A DNA stretch of 8,064 nucleotides, taken from an uncultured Prevotellaceae bacterium (GTDB taxonomy: Bacteria > Bacteroidota > Bacteroidia > Bacteroidales > Bacteroidaceae). The number at the start of each line of letters is the position of its first letter. Positions within the stretch are counted from its first letter, which is position 1. A program made the position numbers and the translations under genes. The stretch is from positions 1-8,064 of the forward strand of contig CAMHPM010000060.1 of NCBI GenBank assembly GCA_946187025.1, written 5' to 3'. A model generated the notes under the pieces. It had not been told where the DNA came from, ran no database searches, and saw only the letters and a program-made list of their open reading frames with translations. Shown here in pieces: positions 1-6,500 of this stretch.

Positions 1-626
1 AACTGCGTGAGTTGGTGCTTATTTTGGCATCATCTATAGGTGCTCCATGCAATCCTACAAAATTATCGAATACTTTCAAGAGCGTTAAGAATGTGAGTAT
101 TGGCAGTCAGACCATTTCTAATTACCTCACCTTCCTGTCCGAATCGTTCCTGCTGAACAGAGCTATACGTTACAATATAAAAGGTAAGAAATACATCAAC
201 ACGCTATCCAAATACTATTTCTCTGATATAGGTTTGAGAAATGCCATCTTAGATATGCGTCAACAAGAGGAAACGCACATCATGGAGAATATCATCTACA
301 ATGAATTACTTGTACGTGGTTACAGTGTTGATGTCGGAATGGTTGAAATAAAGAAGCAGGACAAGGATGGCAAGTGGGTTCGTATTCAACTTGAAGTGGA
401 CTTTATTGCCAGCCTCGGCAGTAAGAAATATTATGTGCAGTCAGCCTTGTCCATCCCTGACAGGGAGAAAGAGATACAGGAATCTCGCCCACTTACAAAC
501 ATTAATGATTCTTTCAAGAAGGTGATTATTGTGAAAGACCACATTATGCCTCGTCGAAACGAGGAGGGAATACTCACAATCGGTCTTTTCGATTTCTTAC
601 TCAAAGAGAACAGTCTGGATTTATAA
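1..626 (+). CDS. AAA-type ATPase with DUF4143 domain, C-terminal part (5' end outside the window)
   Basis: The reading frame is open from the left edge (first complete codon at base 3) to the TAA at 624-626, so about 208 residues are visible and the N-terminal AAA domain with its Walker motifs is outside the window. The visible part matches the widespread Bacteroidales ATPase that joins an AAA_14-type ATPase domain to a DUF4143 region. It begins with a winged-helix-like segment (SIGAPCNPTKLSNTFKS, then TISNYL), continues with KYYFSDIGLRNA and HIMENIIYNELLVRGY, and has a PD-(D/E)XK-like core (LEVDFIA, then KKYYVQSAL) near residues 130-145 counted from base 12. It ends in the family-typical LFDFLLKENSLDL. 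Full-length members are about 400-440 residues. The TTG at base 12 is an internal leucine, not the start. The biological role of the family is not settled. The gene is more AT-rich by eye than its right-hand neighbours, as is common for this often variably present family. Confidence 0.88.
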   Translation, partial: LRELVLILASSIGAPCNPTKLSNTFKSVKNVSIGSQTISNYLTFLSESFLLNRAIRYNIKGKKYINTLSKYYFSDIGLRNAILDMRQQEETHIMENIIYNELLVRGYSVDVGMVEIKKQDKDGKWVRIQLEVDFIASLGSKKYYVQSALSIPDREKEIQESRPLTNINDSFKKVIIVKDHIMPRRNEEGILTIGLFDFLLKENSLDL

Positions 627-650
627 TCATTCTTGTATAGCGTATAAGTT

Positions 651-881
651 ATGGTAAAGCTTTTCAAAATAATAGAGAAGATAGTCTGGGTTATTGCAGC
701 ATTGGCTATTGTCCTTGTTGTGATTATGATGGTCTACGGTATAATAACCAACACCCAGCAGGGATGGCAGAAAGTCATACCTTACCTGTATCTTGCGGCC
801 TTCCTTTTTGCCATCTACAAGGCTGTGGTTATCATCTTTACATCTTTCTACAAAATACAAATTACCAAGAGAAAAAAATGA
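651..881 (+). CDS. Small two-helix membrane protein, function unknown
   Basis: This 76-residue frame starts 24 bp after the ATPase stop on the same strand. It has a short basic N-terminus (MVKLFKIIEK), a first hydrophobic helix at about residues 11-31 (VWVIAALAIVLVVIMMVYGI), a polar loop (TNTQQGWQK), a second hydrophobic segment at about residues 42-64 and a basic tail (KIQITKRKK). The charge pattern suggests both ends lie in the cytoplasm with a short external loop. I do not recognise the family. There is no clear Shine-Dalgarno site, which is normal in Bacteroidetes. The spacing suggests co-transcription with the ATPase gene. The stop overlaps the ATG of a further small frame (ATGA, 878-881), and the last two lysine codons lie in an A7 run. 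A spurious ORF is possible, but the clean two-helix layout argues for a real protein. Confidence 0.6.
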   Translation: MVKLFKIIEKIVWVIAALAIVLVVIMMVYGIITNTQQGWQKVIPYLYLAAFLFAIYKAVVIIFTSFYKIQITKRKK

Positions 882-973
882 GTACCTTTGCACCAACAAA
901 AGAAAGGAATAAAGAGAAAAGGACAAAGAAGAATAGGAAGAGCATCGCACGGATGCTTATCGATAGTTATTGA
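878..973 (+). CDS. Very basic 31-residue peptide, overlapping start (ATGA)
   Basis: The ATG at 878-880 overlaps the TGA of the two-helix membrane protein (879-881), the classical layout for translational reinitiation. The frame runs to TGA at 971-973 and encodes 31 residues. They are dominated by lysine and arginine (TKERNKEKRTKKNRK) and followed by a short less charged end (SIARMLIDSY). No family is recognised. The same frame can also be reached by a -1 slip on the preceding A7 heptamer (872-878), which would fuse this tail to the membrane protein to give about 107 residues. A third reading is that the tail is the remnant of a longer ancestral C-terminus separated by an indel in the A run. 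The frame is open further upstream, but only as out-of-frame overlap with the membrane protein, so the ATG at 878 is the sensible start. Confidence 0.38.
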   Translation: MSTFAPTKERNKEKRTKKNRKSIARMLIDSY

Positions 974-1154
974 GGGACAACATCCAAGATGCTTATGGTG
1001 TTCCATATTTGTACCAAGACTTTCGTAAATCACTGATTATCAGCATATGTTAGATTTGAGGAGGTGAAGTAACTTGATGGTGTGATACATTCTGATGATA
1101 GGTTATCTATGTAAGGAAATGTAGAAATCTGTGATATGGTAGGTGGAAATCATG

Positions 1155-1192
1155 AAAAACCCGTACAGACTGTGATGTTTGTGCGGGTTTTT
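1155..1192 (+). terminator. Strong intrinsic terminator, probably bidirectional
   Basis: The left arm AAAAACCCGTACA (1155-1167) pairs with TGTGCGGGTTTTT (1180-1192), giving a 13-bp stem with one G-T wobble and a 12-nt loop. The T5 on the right arm and the A5 on the left arm provide a U tract in both directions. On the + strand it would end the transcript of the ATPase/small-protein group, about 180 bp after the last stop. No - strand gene reads into it within this window. Confidence 0.85.
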
Positions 1193-1250
1193 ATGTAGTT
1201 TTTCGGTTGATTGTGCGTCTAATAGATGATTGCGTGCTAATCATGGTGCT

Positions 1251-1301
1251 GTGGGGAGGATGAGGACATTTTGAATGTGGGGAGAATGAAGGCATTGTGA
1301 A
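1251..1301. repeat. Two-copy imperfect tandem repeat, 26-bp period
   Basis: Copy 1 (1251-1275) and copy 2 (1277-1301) begin with the same GTGGGGAG and agree at 21 of 25 positions, with differences at positions 9, 14, 16 and 21 of the unit. The repeat is purine-rich on the + strand and lies directly upstream of the YbjQ-family gene. The putative -33 TTG of that gene lies inside copy 2. It may be a recent duplication, a binding-site pair or an old repeat; nothing in it is coding. Confidence 0.6.
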
Positions 1302-1323
1302 GCACGGCTGAGATGCATATTTG
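1295..1323 (+). promoter_or_regulatory. Possible Bacteroidetes-type promoter for the YbjQ-family gene
   Basis: Bacteroidetes primary promoters have a -33 TTG and a -7 TAnnTTTG box about 19 bp apart. Here TTG at 1295-1297 is followed after 18 bp by CATATTTG (1316-1323), which differs from the -7 consensus only at the first base. Transcription would start near 1330 and leave a leader of about 35 nt before the ATG at 1365. A second, weaker candidate is the TATTTG at 1333-1338. The assignment rests on motif resemblance only. Confidence 0.4.
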
Positions 1324-1364
1324 AAGTGTGACTATTTGTATAACTTAACATAAATTGAAGGATT

Positions 1365-1682
1365 ATGATTTTATCGACAACTCCAAGTATTGAGGGTCAT
1401 GCCATCCGTGAGTATAAGGGTGTGGTGACTGGTGAGACTATTATCGGTGCAAATGTTGTGAAGGATTTCTTTGCAAGCATCCGCGATGTTGTGGGTGGAC
1501 GTGCCGGCAGTTATGAGAAGGTGCTGATTGAGGCTAAGGATACTTCGTTGCATGAGATGACGATGCGTGCCGAGGCGCTTGGTGCTAATGCTATCGTGGG
1601 TATCGACATCGATTATGAGACGATTGGTCAGTCGGGTTCGATGCTGATGGTGGCAACGAGTGGCACGGCTGTGGTGATTTGA
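1365..1682 (+). CDS. YbjQ / UPF0145 family protein (DUF74)
   Basis: This 105-residue protein covers the whole usual length of the YbjQ family. The family signature is plain: GVVTGETIIGANVVKD at residues 19-34, FFASIRDVVGGRAGSYE at 35-51, and ALGANAIVGIDIDYETIG at 71-88, ending in a small glycine-containing beta segment (VATSGTAVVI). Family members form pentamers of small alpha/beta subunits and have been annotated as putative heavy-metal-binding proteins, but the true role is not established, so none is assigned. No signal peptide or membrane helix is visible, so it is expected in the cytoplasm. A GAAGGA (1357-1362) stands only 2 nt before the ATG, closer than a canonical Shine-Dalgarno site. 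The gene stands alone, between a terminator upstream and a convergent repeat-bearing region downstream, and is probably monocistronic. Confidence 0.93.
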   Translation: MILSTTPSIEGHAIREYKGVVTGETIIGANVVKDFFASIRDVVGGRAGSYEKVLIEAKDTSLHEMTMRAEALGANAIVGIDIDYETIGQSGSMLMVATSGTAVVI

Positions 1683-1706
1683 TTCGCCTCGGTGTGATTA
1701 TATGGC

Positions 1707-1766
1707 TGTGAGTGCGCAGTCGCGGCTTTGTGAGTGCGCAGTCGCGGCCTTGTGAGTGCGCACTCA
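1707..1766. repeat. 22-bp tandem repeat, about 2.6 copies, ending in a 14-bp palindrome
   Basis: The unit TGTGAGTGCGCAGTCGCGGC plus two pyrimidines occurs at 1707-1728 and 1729-1750 with one difference (TT versus CT at the end). A third copy starts at 1751, matches for 12 bases and then changes so that TGAGTGCGCACTCA (1753-1766) is a perfect 14-bp palindrome. In the first two copies the same core is an imperfect palindrome (GAGTGCGCAGTC). It lies between convergent genes, 25 bp after the YbjQ stop. It is a candidate for a genome-wide intergenic repeat (REP-like), but only this one locus is visible. Confidence 0.75.
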
Positions 1767-1773
1767 TTTTCAT

Positions 1774-1801
1774 ACCCCTCTGCATGTATGTGTGGAGGGG
1801 T
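1774..1801 (+). terminator. Terminator hairpin between convergent genes
   Basis: ACCCCTC (1774-1780) pairs with GAGGGGT (1795-1801), giving a 7-bp GC-rich stem with a 14-nt loop, followed on the + strand by TTGTTTGTG, a moderate U-rich tail. It would end the YbjQ-family transcript. It also lies just beyond the queG stop on the other strand, but there the following sequence (ATGAAAATG) has no U tract, so termination in that direction is less certain. Confidence 0.65.
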
Positions 1802-1812
1802 TTGTTTGTGTC

Positions 1813-2832
1813 TTATATATTTGTTATATGTGGGGTTTCTGGTTTCGGTGGGGTTTCTGGTGTTTTTTGTTTTGCAACGCATTGTATGTTGCGCATGAGC
1901 CCTTCATATTTTGCTCGTTTTACGGCTGAGTGGCTGAATAGTTGCTGATAGCGTTCGCGTGTCAGTGTGTTCCAGTCTGCTGGGGTCATGCGATGGAGGT
2001 CGGGATGTGGTTTGAATTCGGGTAGTGTTGTGGGTGTGGGTCGGTTGTTGTGCGGACAGCATTGCTGGCACCGGTCGCACCCATATATATAATAAGGTGG
2101 TGGTTGTGAGGCTACCAGTTGTTCTTGTTCCGGGGTGAATAGTCCTCGATGTTCGATGGTCAGGTATGACAGGCACTGGCGTGCATCGAATGATCCGTCA
2201 TGGTGTAGTGCTCCTGTGGGACATGCATCGATGCATAGGTGGCAGTTGTTACAGGCTGCCATTCTTGTTGATGGGGAGGTGGTCTGCTTTATTGTTGTCA
2301 GCACTTCTCCCAGAAAGTAGTAGCTGCCGAGCCGTGGGATGATGAGGGTGTGGTTGCGCCCGATGAAGCCGATGCCTGAGCGTACGGCCCAGTAGCGTTC
2401 GAGCAGCGGGGCGGTGTCGGTGCAGATGCGGAAATGGGTGGATGTATCTGTTATGCCGGCTGTGTCGGCCAGTGTGCTGATGAGCTGGGCGAGTTTCTGC
2501 CGCATCACTTCGTGGTAGTCGCGTCCGTAGGCATAGTATGCAATCTGGTAAGTGTCGTCGGGAAGCGGTTGGCCGGGATAGTAGCTGAGTGCCACGCAGA
2601 TGATGGTGTGGCATTCTGGCAGGAGCTGTGTGGGGTCGAACCGGAGGTCGGGATAGTTGGCAAGGTAGTTCATGTCGGCCATTCGTCCCTCTGCCATATA
2701 TTGCTCGTAGATGCGGCGTGTGTGGGCATCGACTACATCGGCATCTGCCACCCCGCAAGCAGAAAAGCCGAGGCGCATGGCTTCGGCTTTTATGAATGAG
2801 GAGTCGATAGTATGTGACTGGCTATTCTCCAT
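1813..2832 (-). CDS. queG: Epoxyqueuosine reductase QueG
   Basis: QueG reduces epoxyqueuosine to queuosine at the wobble position of GUN-anticodon tRNAs, using a cobalamin cofactor and two [4Fe-4S] clusters in the cytoplasm. The 339 residues fit the family. An N-terminal cofactor-binding region is followed by the signature DTAPLLERYWAVRSGIGFIGRN at 139-160 (with D139 as the expected catalytic acid) and GSYYFLGEVLTT at 169-180. The ferredoxin-type cysteines come next: C194, C197, C200 and C204 (CNNCHLCIDACP), C220 in RQCLSYLTIEHRG, and CDRCQQCCP at 252-260. The conserved core ends near RAKYEGLMRNI (306-316). The tail after it is unusual, with a proline-rich repeat (PETPPKPETP). The ATG at 2832 gives an N-terminus that aligns with the family. 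The gene is last in a - strand series, 62 bp after the polysaccharide deacetylase. Confidence 0.96.
   Translation of the reverse strand: MENSQSHTIDSSFIKAEAMRLGFSACGVADADVVDAHTRRIYEQYMAEGRMADMNYLANYPDLRFDPTQLLPECHTIICVALSYYPGQPLPDDTYQIAYYAYGRDYHEVMRQKLAQLISTLADTAGITDTSTHFRICTDTAPLLERYWAVRSGIGFIGRNHTLIIPRLGSYYFLGEVLTTIKQTTSPSTRMAACNNCHLCIDACPTGALHHDGSFDARQCLSYLTIEHRGLFTPEQEQLVASQPPPYYIYGCDRCQQCCPHNNRPTPTTLPEFKPHPDLHRMTPADWNTLTRERYQQLFSHSAVKRAKYEGLMRNIQCVAKQKTPETPPKPETPHITNI
1831..1861 (-). repeat. 13-bp direct repeat inside the 3' end of queG
   Basis: TGGGGTTTCTGGT (+ strand) occurs perfectly at 1831-1843 and 1849-1861, a period of 18 bp or six codons. On the coding strand it gives the residues PETPPKPETP in the variable tail of QueG. 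The reading frame is kept, as expected for a small in-frame duplication. Confidence 0.8.
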
Positions 2833-2858
2833 TTATGCTTTTGTTCTTGGTTTTATCT

Positions 2859-2881
2859 ACTGCCAACCATCAGTTGCCAGT
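2859..2881 (-). promoter_or_regulatory. Inverted repeat in the gap between the deacetylase gene and queG
   Basis: ACTGCCAAC (2859-2867) and GTTGCCAGT (2873-2881) pair at 8 of 9 positions around a 5-nt loop, with one central mismatch. It sits in the middle of the 62-bp gap. There is no U tract on either side, so it is not a standard terminator. It could be an RNA processing or stabilising hairpin, a weak attenuator or an operator. Confidence 0.35.
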
Positions 2882-2894
2882 TGATTATCCATGA

Positions 2895-3536
2895 TTACTT
2901 CAAGTGTCTGCTTCGTGGCTGGTCGGCGTCAAACAGGCGGAACTCGTATCCCTGCTCCTTCAGCCACTCAATTGAGCGTGGCAGGGCTGTCTCCAACTTA
3001 TCGATTGACTTCAGCGAGTCGTGGAATGTGATGATGCTGCCATTACGCGTGTATCGTTGCACGTTGTGCACAACATCATCGGCTGTAAGCAGGAGGCTGT
3101 AGTCGCGTGTCACGACATCCCACATAATGATTGTGAAGCGTTTGCGCAGACGCATGTACTGTGTCCACAGCATCCATCCACGTGGTGGGCGGAAGAGCTG
3201 AGAGTGGATGAGCTGGTCGGCCTTGTATGTGTTGCGCAGGAATTCCTTACTGCGGCACCCGAATCCACCTACATGATTGTATGTGTGGTTGCCCAGGCGG
3301 TGTCCTCTCTCTTCGATGGCTCGTTTCAGATGTGGATATTTCTTCACATTCTCGCCCACCATGAAGAATGTAGCTTTCACGCCATAGCGGTCGAGTGTGT
3401 CGAGGATGAACGGTGTAGCCTCGGGAATGGGGCCGTCATCGAATGTCAGATAGACAGCCCGTTCCTTATGGCTCATACGCCAGATGGCACTTGGATAGAG
3501 CCATCGCATCCACGTACTGGGTTGCTCGATTATCAT
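2895..3536 (-). CDS. Polysaccharide deacetylase family protein (NodB homology domain, CE4)
   Basis: CE4 enzymes remove acetyl groups from N-acetylated sugars in peptidoglycan, chitin-like or other glycans, using a divalent metal. All five family motifs are visible in this 213-residue protein: TFDDGP at 31-36 (D33 catalytic base, D34 metal ligand), HTYNH at 84-88 (H84 and H88, metal ligands), RPPRG at 116-120, WDVVTRDY at 139-146, and ITFHDS at 169-174 (H172). There is no signal peptide; the N-terminus (MIIEQPSTWMRWLYPSAIWRM) is only mildly hydrophobic, so location is uncertain. The ATG (3536-3534) overlaps the TGA of the DUF2723 gene in an ATGA junction, which fixes the start and suggests translational coupling. 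The natural substrate cannot be read from the sequence. The coupling suggests a glycan made or transferred by the DUF2723 partner. Confidence 0.93.
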   Translation of the reverse strand: MIIEQPSTWMRWLYPSAIWRMSHKERAVYLTFDDGPIPEATPFILDTLDRYGVKATFFMVGENVKKYPHLKRAIEERGHRLGNHTYNHVGGFGCRSKEFLRNTYKADQLIHSQLFRPPRGWMLWTQYMRLRKRFTIIMWDVVTRDYSLLLTADDVVHNVQRYTRNGSIITFHDSLKSIDKLETALPRSIEWLKEQGYEFRLFDADQPRSRHLK

Positions 3537-6500
3537 GGTTTCAGTCCTAACGACTCGGCACGGGTGGCCAGTACGGAATATGTCTGATTAACGAATGGCA
3601 TAAGTTCCTCGGCACGCTTGGCATATGCCTTGGCGTCGGCTCCCGATATCTCCTCATTACTGCCGAGAAGCTGGAGGGTGCGCTGTATCTCAGCCAATGC
3701 GATAATCTCACTCTTGCAATCGCGCCATGCAGCAGCAAACCGCATGTTGCCGAGCGACGAGTAGAAGCGGATATATTCTTCAGAGTTTTTCTCAATGGCA
3801 TCGAGTATCTCCATACCACGCTTCACATTACCGCAAGCGATGAACGCATTGCCAATCTCGAGGCCTCCGTTATCTATCTTGTAAGGCACATTATATTCAG
3901 GTATCTCCTTGTCACACTTTTCGAGTGCCTGCAGGGCCTTATCCTTCTTACCCTCTTCGAGGAGAGTGTTGATAAGGTGTGCAAACCACCGGCGGTGGGT
4001 CCAGCACATACGCATAGTCGTTTCGTCGAGGTAGAGTCCAGGAGTGCTGAGACCACCATAGTGATACTTGTTCATCATGTTGTCGAACATCTTCTCGGAA
4101 TCAACCACCGACTGCTGCGGCATGTTTTCGCTGAATGTGAACGGAGTGATGCGCCATGCGAGACCTTCCTGTACAAAGTGTCGCCAGATGTTGCCATAGT
4201 GCTGCGGACCAACCGTGGTTGACATATAGAGCGGACGTTCGAAATTGCTTTGAGCAATCATCTCAAGCATCATCATCATCGACTTCAGCACACGGTCCTG
4301 ACCCTTGAGGCTGATATCCATACGGTCTGGGATGGAATCGCCCGGAATATACATGCCCGAACGACGCACTGCATCTTTGTTTACCGTGACATACATGGTG
4401 TCGGATGGCAGACATGCCGGCAACGAGCTTACCATGTCCTGATACTCGGCAGGAATATCCTCCTTAAGCACAAACTTCTTGATGGCATTTTTCAGTTCAA
4501 ACGGATTGTCGCCCCAAATAGCTTTGGCAGTGTTCGGACTCTGTGCATACATTTGCTTCACAAGGTCCTTCATGCGCATCTCGCGGCCACCGACTACTAC
4601 AATCGGATTGACATCGGTCATCTCGTTCTTGCCTTCTACATATTGTATTCGCTTCCACGAAATAGGCAATGGCGACGACTGACCTTCACCCTCGAATGCA
4701 GGACGCTTCATCTGGTCGATATACCAGTCAGTCTGCACATACGACAGGTTGCAGACACGCACGTCGGTACGATTACCCTCTGTATCTTCGTTGTACCAAA
4801 GCGGGAAGGTATCGTTATCACCGTTTGTGAAAATGACACCATCATGCGGAATGGTCTCAAGATAGTTGAGTCCGAAATCACGACACATGTAACGTCCCGA
4901 ACGGTCGTGGTCGTCCCAAGTCTGCGACACCATCTGCAATGGCACAGCAATGGCAGGAACCAACGAGATAAGCGCAGCAACAAGTCGTGCACTATTTCCC
5001 TTGAGGTATTTCGAAAGTCCGGCATATATGGCAGTGATGCCAAGTCCGCACCAAATGGCAAATGCATAGAACGAGCCAGCGTATGCATAGTCACGTTCAC
5101 GAGGCTGGCCAGGTGTCTGGTTGAGATAGAACACAATAGCTATACCCGTCATGAAGAACAAGAAGAACACAACCCAGAACTGCTGTATTCCGCGCTTACC
5201 CCTGAATGCCTGCCATAACAGTCCGACAAGTCCGAGGATAAGTGGCAGACAATAGAACACATTATGCCCTTTATTCTCCTTCAGCTCGGTAGGCAGGAGG
5301 TCCTGGTCGCCCAGACGAAGGTCATCGAGCGGCTTGATGCCTGTAATCCAGTTTCCATGTTCGGTCTCGCCCTGACCCTGCAAATCGTTCTGACGACCTG
5401 CAAAGTTCCACATGAAATAGCGCCAATACATGAAGTTGAGCTGATAGGACAGGAAGTAGCGTATGTTATCCATCTGCGACGGAATCTGAAGAGTTTGAGT
5501 TCCCTGACCCGGAATATTGTATTGCACAGTGTGATAGTGTACATCGCCAAGCCAGGATTCATATCTGCCTGCATCTTTCTCGCTATAGATACGAGGGAAG
5601 AGCATACACTGGTCGGCAGCATAGTCGTAGTCGAACTTGTTACGAATAACGATATACTCATCTTTCTCGGCAGCATCAGCCTTCTCTTTGCGCTGATACA
5701 CAGGTGCTCCTTCCGTAGTGCTGTAGTTCAGGTGGTCACCCTTCACCACAACCGACGGGCGCGAATTGTATGTAGGTCCGTAGAACAACGGACGATCGCC
5801 ATATTGTTCACGTCCGAGGTATTCACCGAGAGTGAACACATCCTCTGGCGAGTTCTGATCCATCGGAGGATTAGCATCACTACGTATGACGATAACCGCA
5901 TACGACGAATATCCCACAACGATGAGTGCAAGGCAAAGCAGCGTGGTGTTCAGTCCCTTAGGAGTCACCCATCGCGCAGCCATGAGCATCCATGCCACGA
6001 TTGCAAGAATCACGATACCAATAAAGATGCTGCTCCATCCATAGCCATAGAACGGAGTTCCGAGCATTGCCAAACTGATGAGAAAGGCGATGTTCATACG
6101 CAATTTATTGGTTGCACGGGTCGATTCGATGATTGCCCATACCAGACATGCAACCAACAACACAAGGTAGATGTACAGACCTGTATTGAACGACATGCCA
6201 AGCATATTGACAAACAGCAGCTCAAACCATCCTCCAACTTTGGTGATGCCAGGAACGACACCATATAGCACAGCGGCAACAATGACCACAGAGACACCTA
6301 ACGCAATGAGCGAACCACGTCCGTCGGGGTTCTTTGCACGCTTGTAGTAATACACGAGCACCATTGCCGGGATGCAAAGCAAGTTGAGCAGGTGGACACC
6401 AATTGAAAGTCCAACCAGATATGCTATGAGTACAAGCCATCGGTCGCTGCCACTCTCTCCTGCCCTGTCTTCCCATTTCAGTATGAGCCAGAACACCAAA

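Larger units (their letters stand above)
974..1364. other. Gene-free intergenic region of about 390 bp
   Basis: No convincing reading frame lies here on either strand; the short frames have no family features. A fragment such as DAYGVPYLYQDFRKS can be read at about 985-1029, but stops flank it closely and I do not regard it as coding. There is a purine-rich GAGGAGGTGAAG stretch near 1058-1069 that resembles a ribosome binding site, but the ATG after it (1077) is followed by a stop after one more codon. The region does contain a strong terminator hairpin (1155-1192), a small inverted repeat and related direct repeats (1208-1244), a two-copy tandem repeat (1251-1301) and a possible promoter (1295-1323). 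A small RNA ending at the terminator cannot be excluded, since the hairpin lies about 180 bp beyond the last reading frame. Confidence 0.6.

Noticed and set aside
764..973. The upstream start for the basic peptide frame (69 aa)
   Set aside because: The first 38 residues overlap the two-helix membrane protein out of frame and look random. Only the part from the ATG at 878 has a sensible layout.
985..1029. Fragment of a decayed gene (reads DAYGVPYLYQDFRKS)
   Set aside because: Stops lie close on both sides and I cannot match it to any family. The resemblance to coding sequence is too short to claim a pseudogene.
1707..1766. CRISPR-like array
   Set aside because: The repeats are directly adjacent with no spacers and there are fewer than three copies, so it is a plain tandem repeat.
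2249..2758. A 169-aa frame on the - strand within queG
   Set aside because: It overlaps queG in another frame and its translation is an arginine-, histidine- and proline-rich shadow. The QueG motifs decide the frame.
2833..2894. PreQ1 or other riboswitch before queG
   Set aside because: The gap is 62 bp and holds only an imperfect hairpin. No preQ1-type pseudoknot or A-rich tail arrangement could be made out, and queG is not normally under preQ1 control.
3021..3587. A 188-aa frame on the + strand
   Set aside because: It is antisense to the polysaccharide deacetylase gene, which has all five NodB motifs.
4250..5218. A long open frame (322 aa) on the + strand
   Set aside because: It lies fully antisense to the DUF2723 gene, whose protein shows family motifs throughout. 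The antisense translation has no recognisable domain and the composition of a shadow frame.
5264..6268. A second long open frame (334 aa) on the + strand
   Set aside because: It is also antisense to the DUF2723 gene, over its membrane region and central part. Its translation is low-complexity in character without motifs, so it is explained by codon use on the true strand.
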